Part shown: in pieces, positions 9,966-21,255 of the stretch | How the letters are laid out: each line of letters begins with the position of its first letter | How positions within the stretch are numbered: position 1 is the first letter of the stretch | Assembly (NCBI GenBank): GCA_015143295.1 | Contig: CM026562.1 | Coordinates: forward strand, 3,286,001-3,350,000 | Length of the DNA: 64,000 bases | Direction of reading: 5' to 3' | DNA from: Tetracentron sinense | Lineage: Eukaryota > Streptophyta > Magnoliopsida > Trochodendrales > Trochodendraceae | Notes under the pieces: model-generated | Databases searched by the model: none | Told to the model about the DNA's origin: nothing | Seen by the model: only the letters and a program-made list of their open reading frames with translations | Program-made: the position numbers and the translations under genes

Positions 9966-12900
9966 TCAAAGAAATTTAACACAATATTTGGGCCAAATGA
10001 TAGTTTCGCCAATGCTAATATCTCCAAGTGTTCCCACTCGTTCATACAAATCTGTATTTTGATCATAGATGTCATCTACTATAACGCTATATACTTCAGG
10101 ATTTTGTGGTACATCGCCATGAATCCATCCCAAGGCAATAATTGCCCCTCTAAAATTCTTTAATAAACATTGCCTAGAAGTTGGGGGTGACTCGGGGAGA
10201 GAATGCCGCCTTCCCTACAAACATTAAAAAGAGTTTGTTAAACAATAAACCTCAAAAGAAAAACAATATAAGAGTAGTCAATATGATCATTTACATGTCA
10301 AGCTTCCATAATAACAAATAAACTAATAAGATACTTTACATTTATACTAAGCTTACAAAAATATATAATAGCTAAGTCAGAAGTATGGATTCCAATCTGG
10401 GATTTTGAGGATACACAAATACGGGCAGTGATGCTCATTTCTGTGTTTTGTTTCTGATCCTATTGTTGGGCTTGAAGCTGTGGTTGTCGCTTTGTGTCTT
10501 GTATATTGATTTTTATTTATAAAAATCAAGGTTAGATTGCTTAGCCCTGTAAGTGAGTGAATCAATCTTAACCATAGTTGATGATGGGTGTTAAAAAGGA
10601 GGGCATGGACCAATGAAGACCACATTCAACTACATAGTGGCATGCAGCGATAAAGTTGAATGTAGTGGTACTACATCTAATAAGATCGAATGGATACAAA
10701 ACATCTCAAATTGAATATTTAACACAACCCACATTATTTGTTGTCAATATCATAGACCATTTCTAGAGTCAAAATAAAGTTAAAGGTGAAACTAAAAGTG
10801 AACATAGCTCCAAAAAAGTTTTCACCATAGCGTAGCAAGATCTATAAAATGCAGAACGTGGTGGTACTATGTTTTATAAGATGGTTTATGTGCCTAAATT
10901 TTCACTACTTAATTACTCTAGGGCCTTTTAATTTGGAGTATTAGTTAGGTTCATAACAGGAAGAAAGTAGAGGAAATACAAGCATGGTATATATTATATA
11001 TGATAATGCCTTGGCATTAAACTTATTTTTATTACTAATAATATTATGATAAACGAAATGTCAGACGTAACACACCAATCTTATAGGGTTCTTTCTACCA
11101 AAATGGTTATAAACAACTCATCAGATCGAGGTATCGGTCGAACATGACATCAAACAATAAATTTCTACTCTCCATATGGCTTAAGATAGCAATTACAAAA
11201 GACTACTAGAGACCAAATCCTCCTACTTGACTACAAAGAAAACATATTTGTTCTTCAACATTTTTTACTTTTAATAGGTGTCTTGTATTTGTTCTTCAAC
11301 ATATTAAGGTTGTGTCTTGTATATTTTTATTAGGTTGGTAATCTAAAATTGCACACACATAACAGGCCTAAGGTTACCACTAGGGTGCCGTAAGGATAAA
11401 CCTACAAAATCACTCCAAAAGAGCATGACTTAAGGAGGGTTTGTGGTGCCTTATACACCCTGCGAAGGCTAGTACCAACTACCAACCGAGGTGCATGCGG
11501 GACTATCTGAGATCGTTTTTTTCAAAAGTAAGTAATGGCCACAAACGATTCTAAAGTTTAACAGAAAAAGCAATTAAGTTTTTTTCCCTACGTGTAACCT
11601 TTCTTTTCTAACTAAAGCCACAACCTTAATTATGTCTTTTTCATATATACAGGTGTGAGATTTTCTAGAAAGCGAGGGAGAGAGAACTGGAGTGATAGTT
11701 ACAGAGGGTCAAAAGGAGCCTTCCACGACGAGCCATAGATGAGAGAGTAGGCACTGTGGGAACTAGAGAGATAGGAGTGAAATAAAATTGGGAAATGCTA
11801 AACTTACTGTTGCATTAGACTATATACTCTAATGGATAGACCTCATTGGGGCTTCTCCGAAGAATTACGAAGCATCGATGGGGCTTCTCCGAAGTCCCGC
11901 AATGCTTCTCCCATTGATCTGGATCCTCTGGTGGCCGGAGCTGAGAGCTCAATCTCCAGGAGCTTCAAGAGACTCTGCTGGGATACAGTAGGCCCTGCAG
12001 TTGCTTAGCAAGTTTGGTGTTATGTCTAGGGGTGGAGACCAGCAATTACAGTGAAGCAAATTCTTGTGGGCATACAGGATTTGCTGGACCAGCCGAACCC
12101 TGCTGATCCTGCACAGACAGACGGATATCACCTTTTCATCCAGGCATTCTTCCACCTCCAAACTCTCAAAATTTGGATTCTTAAATTTACTATTGCCGCT
12201 CTCTGAAAATGCCACAACTGTTAATACTAAGCAATGTGATTCTGATATTTGCAGAAACCTGGGGAGTACAAGCGAAGGGTACGGCAGCAGGCCAAGCAAT
12301 ATCCGCCTCTTGTCTAATGCAACACCTGCCTTTGCTAGATATCTATCACTACATTTGTTAGTGACCCCTGTGTATGTGTATACTGCATAGATACCACTTT
12401 TCAGGTTGGGGACAACTTTTATTGGAAGTGCACTGACAATAGACCACCGGCTTAAAAGCCAAGTATGCATATTGGTGTAATGGTATGTTCATTTTAGGTG
12501 TGTTAAGTCGTGTGATTATACAACAGTAATTGGTACTGGTTCTCATTTTGGCTGAAGATCGAAAAAGCACAACAAAATATAAGAGAGAGAGATTTTCTCT
12601 CCTGAATCTTTTATTAGGGAAATAAAATTCATTACCTTCTTTGGATCGCCTTGTAAACCTGGAACAATCTTGTGGGTATCTTCCATGAACATTTTCTTCC
12701 CTTTCACGGAGAAAACCCCGACGCCAACTCCATCGAAACCGTCTGCATCCCCTTCTAGCCTAATGTCTCTGAATTTGACCTCATCCGTATCAATTTCCCG
12801 TAAGACCTTTGGGATCACAAGATCGGGGGGTATTTTTCTCTTCAAGGAACAACGATGAGTAAGAACAGTAGTCGTTGAAGAAGTCGAAGATAAAGTAGAA

Positions 12901-15900
12901 GGTTTAGTGGTGCTCTTGGTCCCCGTTAGCATGGATAAATCGCTGTAACGAAGTTGAGCACTAAACACATTATCTAATGGCTTCTGATTCTCGTCTGTAG
13001 TTCCTGAAATGATTGGCATTGCGATGGAGACGACGAGAAAGAGAGACCAGAGAGAGAAGAGAGGCTCTAACGGCTAGAAATTAGGTGAGAAAGGCAGATG
13101 GGAACTGGAAATTTAAAGGAGGAGCTACGGAGAGAGATTCAATGGAGAATATTTCCGCCGAGAGCCGTTAGGGTTTTGGTCAAAAGTTTCAAGCAATTTC
13201 CCGAGAGAGAGAGAGGGCATGAGACAGAGGGGCATGATGTTAGCAATGGTGTTATGTCATCGTTAATGGAGGCGACCACTCATTTTCATCACGTTGCTCT
13301 TTGGTGAGAAAATGGGGCAAAAGATGATAATTTAAAAAATATATATTATAAAATTTGTGCTATTAGCTAGCAACCGTATAAATTATTTTAAAGACCATGA
13401 AATGCCCTCTCTCTCTCTCTTAGACTAAAAAGCTAATTTGGTACCATATAAATTCCACAAGGTTCAAGGTAAGCTCTGCCACCCATTTGGCAAAAATCAT
13501 GATAGACGCCAAAAAGCCTTCATCTAGCCGGTACATGCCAACCTTACTGAGTGTTTCTGGGGTCAGATTTGGAAATTTCCAGTACCTCCAAAACTCCAAG
13601 CGGTTGCAGATACACTCCTAAACACGATTAATAAGGCCATAATTTGTGCTATTAGCTAGCAACCGTATAAATTATTTTTAGTGCTCAGCGTTAGAACAGT
13701 AAGAGACTTCAGATTTCCTAATTCAGGAGGAATGGAACCAGAAAGTTGATTGTTATTGAGGTATAGTGTGGTTAGGTTACTCAAATTACCTAAAGAATCA
13801 GGGATTGAACCAGTGAGAGTATTAGTGCTCAGTGATAGATAAGTAAGAGACTTTAAATTTCCTAATTCAAGAGGAATGGAACCAGAAAGTTGATTCTCAT
13901 AGAGGTATAGAGTGGTTAGGTTACTCAAATTACCTAAAGAAGCAGGGATTGAACCAGTGAGAGTATTAGTGCTCAGTGATAGATAAGTAAGAGACTTCAA
14001 ATTTCCTAATTCAAGAGGAATGGGACTAGAAAGTTGATTGTCACGGAGGATTAGAGTGTTAAGGTTATTGAGATTACCTAAAGAAGCAGGGATTGAACCA
14101 GTGAGATTATTAATGCCCATTTGTAGATCATTAAGAAATTTTAAATTTCCTAATTCAAGGGGAATGATACTAGAAAGTTGATTCATGAAGAGGTATAGAA
14201 GGGTTAGGTTACTGAGATTACCTAAAGATACAGGGATGGAACCAGTGAGATTGTTACTGCTCAAATCTAGCTTAATGAGATATCTCAAGTGCCCTATTTC
14301 ATGAGGGATGGAGCTAGACAGTTGATTGTTGGAGAGGTACCATTATATAATAATTATGTACGGTAAGTATTAAATGCTTTTTACTACTCGAAATAATATT
14401 AAATGACATCCGTTAGATCACATCATATGGCCACTACTCATCATTGAACGATCCAGATCTAAATCCACGATTGCTTTCGGTGGGCCCGGTTAACAAAACT
14501 TCAGAGAGGATGAACATAGACACGTATGTTTAAATGTTTCAGAGACACACAGCTCACATACATGTTACAGGTATGAATTAAGATGAGATTACAATCTCTT
14601 CATTTTTAGTTTGTGGGGAGAGATATCAGGTTATCAGAAACTGAATTGGGGTTCCTTGGATTTCAGGGAGCTTTCACTCATCAAGATTTTAATTAATATA
14701 GTATCTAAACGACTAAACCCAATTATCAGAAACAGAGCTCCGGATCAAAATTTATCACAAAAAATAAAAACTTATAATAAACTGTAAATTCGAATGTAAT
14801 AAATAGTTTCAAAATTTATACCTGGGAAGTACTACAAAACTCTGAGGAATCTGGCATATGTGCCCCATGAGTAGAAAACTCGGAAGATGAACGCCCCTTA
14901 ATATTCTCTTCAAAAATTGAAAGTCGTTTGCTAAGGGCCTCAACTTTTGCCTCAAGGCTTTTAGATTCTTTCTTCCCCCGTTTAATAGCCTCCTTGTAAG
15001 GAGCTGACACACGAATAGTGGTCTTAGACACACCACTACCCAATCCTCGTACACGCCCCCTTCCATCACGACCACATACCTGATAACATAACAAAAATTA
15101 ACATTAAATGAGGAATTTCAGTAGAAGGAATACAATACAAGAAGAGAGAAAAGAATCACATACCTGTGCAACAGGGTCATTATCTAAATCTGCATGTCCT
15201 AGTGATGGATCCATGCTAATAATTTGTCTTATTTCATCCTACAAAAAATAGAATTAGTTACAAAAACTTATATTAATTGCTTATTGATAAAATAAAAAAA
15301 ATAAAAAACTAGAGTTTTTATTCTCACTATTTGTTGGCTTGTGACAGGATAAGGGCAAGTCCCATCTATCTTTGTATGGGTGGCCACATATACTTCTGTT
15401 CTTGACACTGTACCACTAGAGCTCTTTCTTTTCTGTAAAAGAAAATATACAATTAAATAAGCAAGCATTAACATCTTATTTTATGATTAAAGCTCCTCAC
15501 AGCATCTTTGCCATCATAATATTACCATAAAGTAATAATTAATAATAATCAAGCATTCACATCATATTATTACCAGATCCTCGGCAGTTCTCGCTGCTCC
15601 TCGTCTACCAGACGTGTGCGGGCTCTTCATCTGCTCCCTAGAATACTTGCCCTTTGCCCGACGAGCCTTGACTTCATCTGTTGAACACATATCAACAAAT
15701 TTCTCCCAATCTTCACTCCTCACCTGATGATGTGGATTTCTTTTTCGTTCGGCATCCGTTTCGAATTTGTCGTAATGTAGGTGGAGCTCGTGTTTCCAAT
15801 TCCTCCAGGTGGAGTTGGCAGACTTCAATACTGCATCTTTATGTATGATTGGAACATTATACTGGGACTGTGATCAACATTAGAAGATAAATCATATTTG

Positions 15901-16263
15901 TCAATATAAAAAGAAAATAAATTATAATAACAATCACATGCACTCACCATGACAAGGGTCCAAATAAGCTCCTTGATTTCATCTGGAACTACAACCCAAC
16001 TAGTGTATATAGGTGGACAATGTGTCCTCGTGACCTTCCCCACAAATGTCGAAAACTTTGTCTCACCAATGAACTGCCCATCTTCATTAAATTCGGCTAA
16101 GCGACGTTCATCTACACAAAAAATATATTATTAGGTAACAATTAATAACAAATATTAAGCAAATGAATGTAATAAACTCACCACTTTGTCCAGACCCACT
16201 AGGATCAGACCCACTAGGTTGAGACCCACTAGGTTCAGACCCACTTGATTGCTCTTGGCTCAT
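9966..16263 (-). CDS. CACTA TNPA-type protein (Transposase_24-like), copy A, seven exons
   Basis: Accessory transposition protein expected to bind subterminal repeats and bring the ends together. Exons inferred from GT-AG sites and phase: 16182-16263, 15948-16111, 15574-15867, 15328-15432, 15164-15238, 14822-15079 and 9966-10214, giving 408 residues with no stop. The start ATG leads into a Ser/Gly/Pro repeat ([17 protein letters not shown]). The middle has [12 protein letters not shown] and [13 protein letters not shown], typical of plant Ptta/En/Spm proteins (Transposase_24). Then [15 protein letters not shown] and a coiled-coil-like [16 protein letters not shown] follow. The proposed last exon has [14 protein letters not shown] and [14 protein letters not shown], resembling the C-terminal domain of such proteins (DUF8039-like). 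If the last splice is not used, translation ends at 14816. The last intron is about 4.6 kb and holds captured host fragments. Confidence 0.7.
10215..12029. other. Left part of the TNPA last intron, no gene recognised
   Basis: AT-rich sequence with no supported coding region. The frame at 10377-10625 has no family signature. Near 11843 and 11877 the 16-mer TGGGGCTTCTCCGAAG occurs twice, and 11910-12000 has exon-like composition. That stretch could belong to the captured SUMO E2 gene or another captured fragment, but I cannot identify it. Confidence 0.45.
12030..12317 (+). pseudogene. Captured SUMO-conjugating enzyme (SCE1/UBC9) 3' fragment
   Basis: C-terminal part of the plant SUMO E2 enzyme, which transfers SUMO to substrates. 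The first exon, 12030-12143, follows a CTAG acceptor and encodes [19 protein letters not shown] and [18 protein letters not shown]. The second, 12255-12317, encodes [17 protein letters not shown] and a proper stop. The intron between them is retained but starts with GC instead of GT. The active-site cysteine lies upstream in the family and is missing, so this is not a working enzyme. It sits on the plus strand, antisense to TNPA and inside its last intron. Retained intron structure indicates capture from genomic DNA, not from mRNA. Only its downstream sequence is present after the gap in copy B. Confidence 0.85.
12636..13019 (-). pseudogene. Captured protein phosphatase 2C first exon, copy A
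   Basis: First exon of a plant PP2C. The start ATG is at 13019, followed by a Ser/Thr-rich leader, then [19 protein letters not shown] and MEDTHKIV, the beginning of the PP2C fold (family form VGVxSxxGxRxxMEDxH). The exon ends at a GT donor (12635-12634). Metal-binding DGHGG and later motifs are absent, because the intron runs out into other sequence. It is therefore a fragment with no phosphatase activity. About 300 bases of GA-rich upstream sequence to 13320 look like the captured 5' UTR and promoter. It lies in the TNPA last intron in the same orientation as TNPA. Confidence 0.75.
13352..13389 (+). repeat. 38-bp direct repeat, left copy
   Basis: Starts AATTTGTGCTATTAGCTAGC and recurs exactly at 13641-13678. 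The pair brackets a block of foreign-looking sequence immediately before the captured LRR fragment, and is present in both CACTA copies. Confidence 0.85.
13420..13617 (-). pseudogene. Unidentified exon-like ORF between direct repeats
   Basis: A 66-codon open stretch between stops, lacking an obvious start. It contains [20 protein letters not shown] and [20 protein letters not shown]. The composition (Trp, Tyr, Phe, balanced charge) looks like a real protein rather than noncoding DNA, so it is probably a further captured exon. I do not recognise the family. It is bounded by the two 38-bp direct repeats. Confidence 0.35.
13681..14340 (-). pseudogene. Captured LRR receptor-kinase ectodomain fragment, copy A
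   Basis: About nine tandem 24-residue leucine-rich repeats of plant type, with the consensus [20 protein letters not shown] alternating with [20 protein letters not shown]. This is the extracellular part of an LRR receptor-like kinase resembling the MIK2-like group. There is no signal peptide, transmembrane segment or kinase domain. The open frame begins inside a repeat at 14340 and is cut at 13681 where one 38-bp direct repeat ends. It lies in the last intron of TNPA in the same orientation as TNPA. Confidence 0.8.
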
Positions 16264-16512
16264 TTCTGCAATTTTTATAACAAAACTAATATAAAATGGG
16301 AACGAACTTATAATTATCCAACAAGTAAGCAAGTACATAAAGAAATGAGATTAATAATTAAATGCTACAAAAAATGCAGAAAATCCACGTACATGAATGA
16401 TAGAGGAACAAACTAAGCAAGCAAGCAAAGATGTTTACAATCAAAATAATCTTATTCCATTGATAATTCATGTCAAAGATGTTTACATTCAAAATAAGCA
16501 AGCAAGTACATG

Positions 16513-19500
16513 CTAAATACATTCATTTTCATCATCTTCTACTATATCAGCGACTAATGCAGATGTTAAACTATCTGCTTTCATTCTTGCTTCAAACACT
16601 AAGGGATCTTCATAAGCATCCACATCTCGATGCAATCTCTTTGGAGCATCTAAGACAACATACCAATTATCCCTAGTGTGATCCTTGCAATAAAAGACCT
16701 GAGTGGCTTGAGATGCAAGAATAAACGGCTCATCATCTTCCTTTAAATTTCTTCTGAACCTCCCCAGGTTAGCAAAGATCAAGTTTGTTTCTGGATCAAC
16801 ATAACATCCATTTGATTTATCTTCTATACGCACCCAATCACAAAAGAATACTACTTCTTTGAAATCATAGTAATTCAATTCAAGAATTTGTTTGATGATG
16901 CCATAATAAGTGACTTCTTCTTCCACAAGGTTCTTATCTTTGGCACTTGCCCTGAAACTAGTAACAGCCTTTATGGAGACTCCACTATTCTGTGTCGTCA
17001 TGCTCATTTCCCATTCCGCTGTACAAAAAACATATCCATTTACCGCATATGCACTATATGACAAGGCATTTAAGTCTGGACCATCAGCAAGCCTCTTCAG
17101 GGTAGATGTTTTTTCTTTTTCTAGTTGTTGTCGTAACCAAGGAATGTAATCCATCGCTTTTTTTGTTTGTTGATTGCCTCTTCGACTTTTATCACTAGAC
17201 ATGTGTGATTGAAGGTATGTTTGATACTTCCTGTGAATGCAAATAATAGATCTTTAAATTAAGTATTAAAGTGTGTTAAAATCAAAATAATAATTGTAAA
17301 GATATAAATATCAAATTTTGCTTACTTCTCCCACTCAGCATTTTCAGGGCATTGTTGTAGAACCCATCTGCGTGCTTGCTGGTAAAGTAAATGTGGGAGA
17401 CGGTAGGCCTTTCCCTTTTTATCGATAGGATAGGCAAATTCAACTTCATCATCTCTCAATGCCCTTCGTCCCCGCTTATGGCTTCCTTCCCTACCATTAG
17501 GCATGTACTCCATGCAGAACCTCATTGATTCTTCCATTAGGTATTGTTCTGTAATAGAGCCCTCTTGAAAAGTTTGATTCACTACATATCGTTTGTATGT
17601 TTTCATCATCCTGTAAACGATAACATCAATCAACTATTGATACGATACCTTTAAATTAAAAAAATTATGTAATCCAAAATAATTTTAATTTACCTCTCAA
17701 AAGGATACATCCATCGATATCTAACAGGTCCGCAAACCTGTGCCTCCTCTGCCAAGTGCACAACGAGGTGTGTCATGGAAACAAAAAATGATGGCGGGAA
17801 GTATTTTTCGAACACACATAGTGTTTCAACAATGCGTTGTCTCATCTCCGAAAGCTCAATACGGACAATAACCTTGGAACATAGGATATTGAAAAATATT
17901 GACAATTGTCGAATAGCAGCACGCAATGGCTTATATTTCTTGAATGCGTGCATCAATAACACTGGTAGTAGTTGTTGTAGAAGGATGTGATAATCATGTG
18001 ACTTCAAGCCTTTAAGTTGAAAATCCTGCAAACTAACATTATGTTTCCAATTTGCACTGTATCCGATAGGAACCTTCAAATTATGCAAAGTTTTACAAAT
18101 TATCTCTTTCTCCACTCGAGACAAAGAAAAAGGAGCTTTTAGAAAAGATACTTTGTCATTTTTTTCAATCGGCCATAGATTTCTTCTTATCTTCATAGCC
18201 TTAAGGTCCTTACGGGCTTCAATATCATCTTTTGTCTTACCCTTCGTGTCCATAATTGTTGCAATTAAATTCTCTGCAATATTTTTTTCCACATGCATTA
18301 CATCCAAATTATGACGAATATGCAAATCCTGTACAAATGAACGAGATATATTATTATCAATGCGATATATTCCACAAAACATTAATATTATAAAACATCT
18401 TATAAAGCACCTTCCAGTATGGTAAGTCAAACAAGATTGATCTCTTTGACCATGCAGTGCTTTCCTCGGTCGTGGACTTCTTCCTCTTCTTTCCTGCTAC
18501 CTTTCCAAACTTAGTCTGAATAGCTTCCATTTTGCATAATACTTCAAACCCACTCAAACGGCGAGGATGTTTCCTAAGTTCTTCTTTCCCATTAAATTGT
18601 GATTTTTGACTCCTGAAAGGATGATTTAAATCTGTTAGGAATCTTCTATGACCCATGTAGGCAAAATTTTTTCCATGTGATAGCCACACTGAGTCTATCC
18701 CTTCACTACAAACAGGGCAACCATACTTTCCTGCGGTCCTACAACCCGAAAGATGGCCGTACGCTGGAAAATCATGTATAGCCCACAACAAAATTGCTTT
18801 CATGATGAACCTATTCTTAGTGTGAGAGTCATATGTTATGGTTCCAGTAGACCACAATTCATTCAACTCTGCGACCAATGGCTGCAAGTAGACATCAATG
18901 TCATGTCCTGGACCATTTGGGCCAGGAATCAATAGTGTTAGTATGGTAAATTCCTTACGCATGCATAAAGATGGGGGAAGATTGTAAGGAACAATCATAA
19001 CAGGCCAGCAACTATAAGAGTTACTCTTGTTCCCAAAAGGATTGAATCCATCTGTTGCAAGGCCTAGCCGAACATTACGTGGTTCAGCAGCAAAGTCACT
19101 CCACCTAATATTTAATGATTTCTAACAAGAAGAATCTACCGGATGGCGCATGTGGCTATCATTTTCAACTGAATTTGCATGCCATTTCATACTCTCTGCA
19201 ATCCATGGTACACTGTACATTCTTTGCAACCTCTGTGTCAATGGAAAATATCTTAGCTTCTTCCACGGTAAAGGTTTAGCCTTCGGCTTTGAGTCGTCCA
19301 CCGGTTTCCATCTGCTTTCACCACACGTAGGACAACTATCCTTACTAGCATGCTCTCTCCAGTATAGTATGCAATCATTACGACATGCATGGATAATCTG
19401 GTAGTCCATACGCAAAGACTTGATCAACTTCTTCGCAGTGTAGGTACTATCCGGCAAAGTGTTCTCATCTGGTAAAATCTTTTTGATCGTTTCTAATAGC

Positions 19501-20081
19501 TCTGTGAAGCTATTATTAGACCACTGATGTCTAGCTTTCATGCTCAACAACTGAACAGTGACTGATAATTTTGTGTGCTCACCTCGACACGAGGGATATA
19601 GGGGTTGCATCGCATCCTCCATTAACTTCTTGAACTGAATATCCTCCTGTGAATCACCTGAAGCTTGACCGTCATCTTTATCATGAACTTCATTTAGGCA
19701 TGTATCCATGTCATCGGGACTAACACGTCCAAATGTGTTATTCAACATATCTGTCATTCTTGGGTACAAATCTTCATGTTGATTGCTAGTCGACGTACTA
19801 GGAACCCCAACATTATCATGATTTATCAGAAATGGTTCTCTATGGTTGATCCACCTTGTGTACGACTTATCTATACCATCACATATTAAATGCTCTGAGA
19901 TAACTTCTAGGGTTTTCTTCCCTTGCAGATTACGACATTTAACACAAGGACAACAATGCCAATCAACACCCTTACAATTCTGTTTTGCGAATGATAGGAA
20001 TGATGCAACACCTTCAAGGTATTCAAAAGACATCCTCGGTGCTGTCATCCACTCCTTGCTTGGGGGGGTCGAAGAAGACAT
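16513..20081 (-). pseudogene. CACTA TNPD-type transposase, copy A, with one stop codon
   Basis: Main transposase, expected to cut at the CACTA ends in the nucleus. Exons from splice sites and phase: 18411-20081, 17694-18328, 17326-17610 and 16513-17230, totalling 1102 codons. Domain order: N-terminal Transpos_assoc zinc-like region (CCPCVKCRNLQGKKTLEVI), then the Transposase_21/Tnp2 catalytic region (PLPWKKLRYFPLTQRL; VMIVPYNLPPSLCMRKEF; KYGCPVCSEG), then DUF4218 (IRHNLDVMHVEKN; CVFEKYFPPSFFVSMTHLVV) and C-terminal DUF4216 (YYGIIKQILELNY; VFFCDWVRIEDK). A TGG codon in copy B is TAG here (19122-19124, codon 320), cutting the protein before the catalytic part. Otherwise the frame is open. It lies upstream of TNPA on the same strand. 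Confidence 0.85.
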
Positions 20082-21042
20082 CTTCTAGTTAGCTGGGTAA
20101 AAATTCAAAATGATATAAGAAACTTGGAATCTAATGTTCACAATGATATAATTACATATATTATAATGTATTTATAGAAGTTGGCTTTTTGAAACCTTCA
20201 CCCGAACCCAATCCAAAGTAAGCTTGGGTTTGGCATTTCTCAATTATTCATTTTTTTCCTGTCATTCTCTCTGATCTCATCATCATTTCTCTCGAAGAGA
20301 AAGAGGAACTCAAAAAATAAAGAAATAGAGTTGGTTTCTTGGTGGCCACCAAGTGTGTGAGGTTTGAGTTATGGAAATATTCTCATTACAGAATGGGTTG
20401 TGACAACTGTTGAAACCAAACTACTAGATCAAAGATATATCAGTTTCAGCAGTGACCCCTAAGTACTAAGTAACACCTTGTGGGGTTGTGTTCAATAAAA
20501 AAAATCTTATTTTTTTTTATAGAATAAGTCAAATAAGCTCTATTCTAAACTTGCCAAATGCTAAGTCAGAAAGGCATAAGTAGGATGATATCATTCCCCC
20601 ATAATCCTTGGAGACTATGATTCTAAAAACTCATACAGTGCTCTTTCTATGATCCATGCACCATGGTCGATTGATTTCGAATAAATATCTGAACTTGAAG
20701 CGTTTGAAGAAGGGAAACCCTAGAAATATTGGGATATCAACAAAATTAACTGAAAAACACAGTACTAAGCGGCAATGATCTCAAATAGCACGATCAATAA
20801 CCTGCAACTTCTTAGAATCGGCTGTTCTGGCCAGAAATTTACAGATCCATGTTTAAATATAAACAACTCATGCAAAAAAAAAAGATAGTGAAGATCAAAG
20901 ACAAAAACTAATGAAACAGTATATAGATTAAAAAGGGAAAAATATATAATAGCAAAGAAACCTTCAATAAATCCAATCGAGAAGCCGGAATTTCATAAGG
21001 AGTAACCCCAAAAATTTCGTGAAAATATTTTCCTGAAATTTC
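20082..21042. other. Upstream region of the TNPD gene
   Basis: About 1 kb before the TNPD start, AT-rich and without a gene. It should contain the TNPD promoter and 5' UTR, but I cannot pinpoint a TATA box with confidence. The minus-strand frame at 20908-21090 is antisense to the small heat-shock protein fragment and not supported. Confidence 0.4.
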
Positions 21043-21255
21043 AGCGGCGAGAGGAATCAAGAGAAGGAGGAGAAGAACGATACATGACACCGCGTGGAAC
21101 GGAGCAGCGGCAAGTTCATGAGGAAATTCCGGTTGCCGGAGAATGCAAAGGTGGATCAGGTGAAGGCGGCAATGGAGGATGGGGTTCTTACGATTACTGT
21201 TCCAAAGGAGGAGATTAAGAAACTGGATGTGAAGTCCATTGAGATCTCTGGCTGA
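21043..21255 (+). pseudogene. Captured class I small heat-shock protein 3' fragment, copy A
   Basis: C-terminal alpha-crystallin domain of a cytosolic class I small heat-shock protein, a chaperone that binds unfolding proteins. The frame reads SGERNQEKEEKND, then [40 protein letters not shown], and ends in VKSIEISG with a stop at 21253-21255. The conserved Trp before HRVERSSG is replaced by TGA (21085-21087), so even the fragment is not open. The N-terminal arm and first strands are absent. It is on the plus strand in the 5' region of the CACTA, antisense to TNPD. Confidence 0.85.

Noticed and set aside
11949-12470. Minus-strand open frame of 173 codons
   Set aside because: It is antisense to the recognisable SUMO E2 exons on the plus strand.
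13656-14288. LRR fragment as a resistance or receptor gene
   Set aside because: No signal peptide, membrane segment or kinase; truncated on both sides inside a CACTA.
20908-21090. Short protein with a hydrophobic leucine run that could look like a signal peptide
   Set aside because: Antisense to the small heat-shock protein fragment, and no downstream coding sequence.
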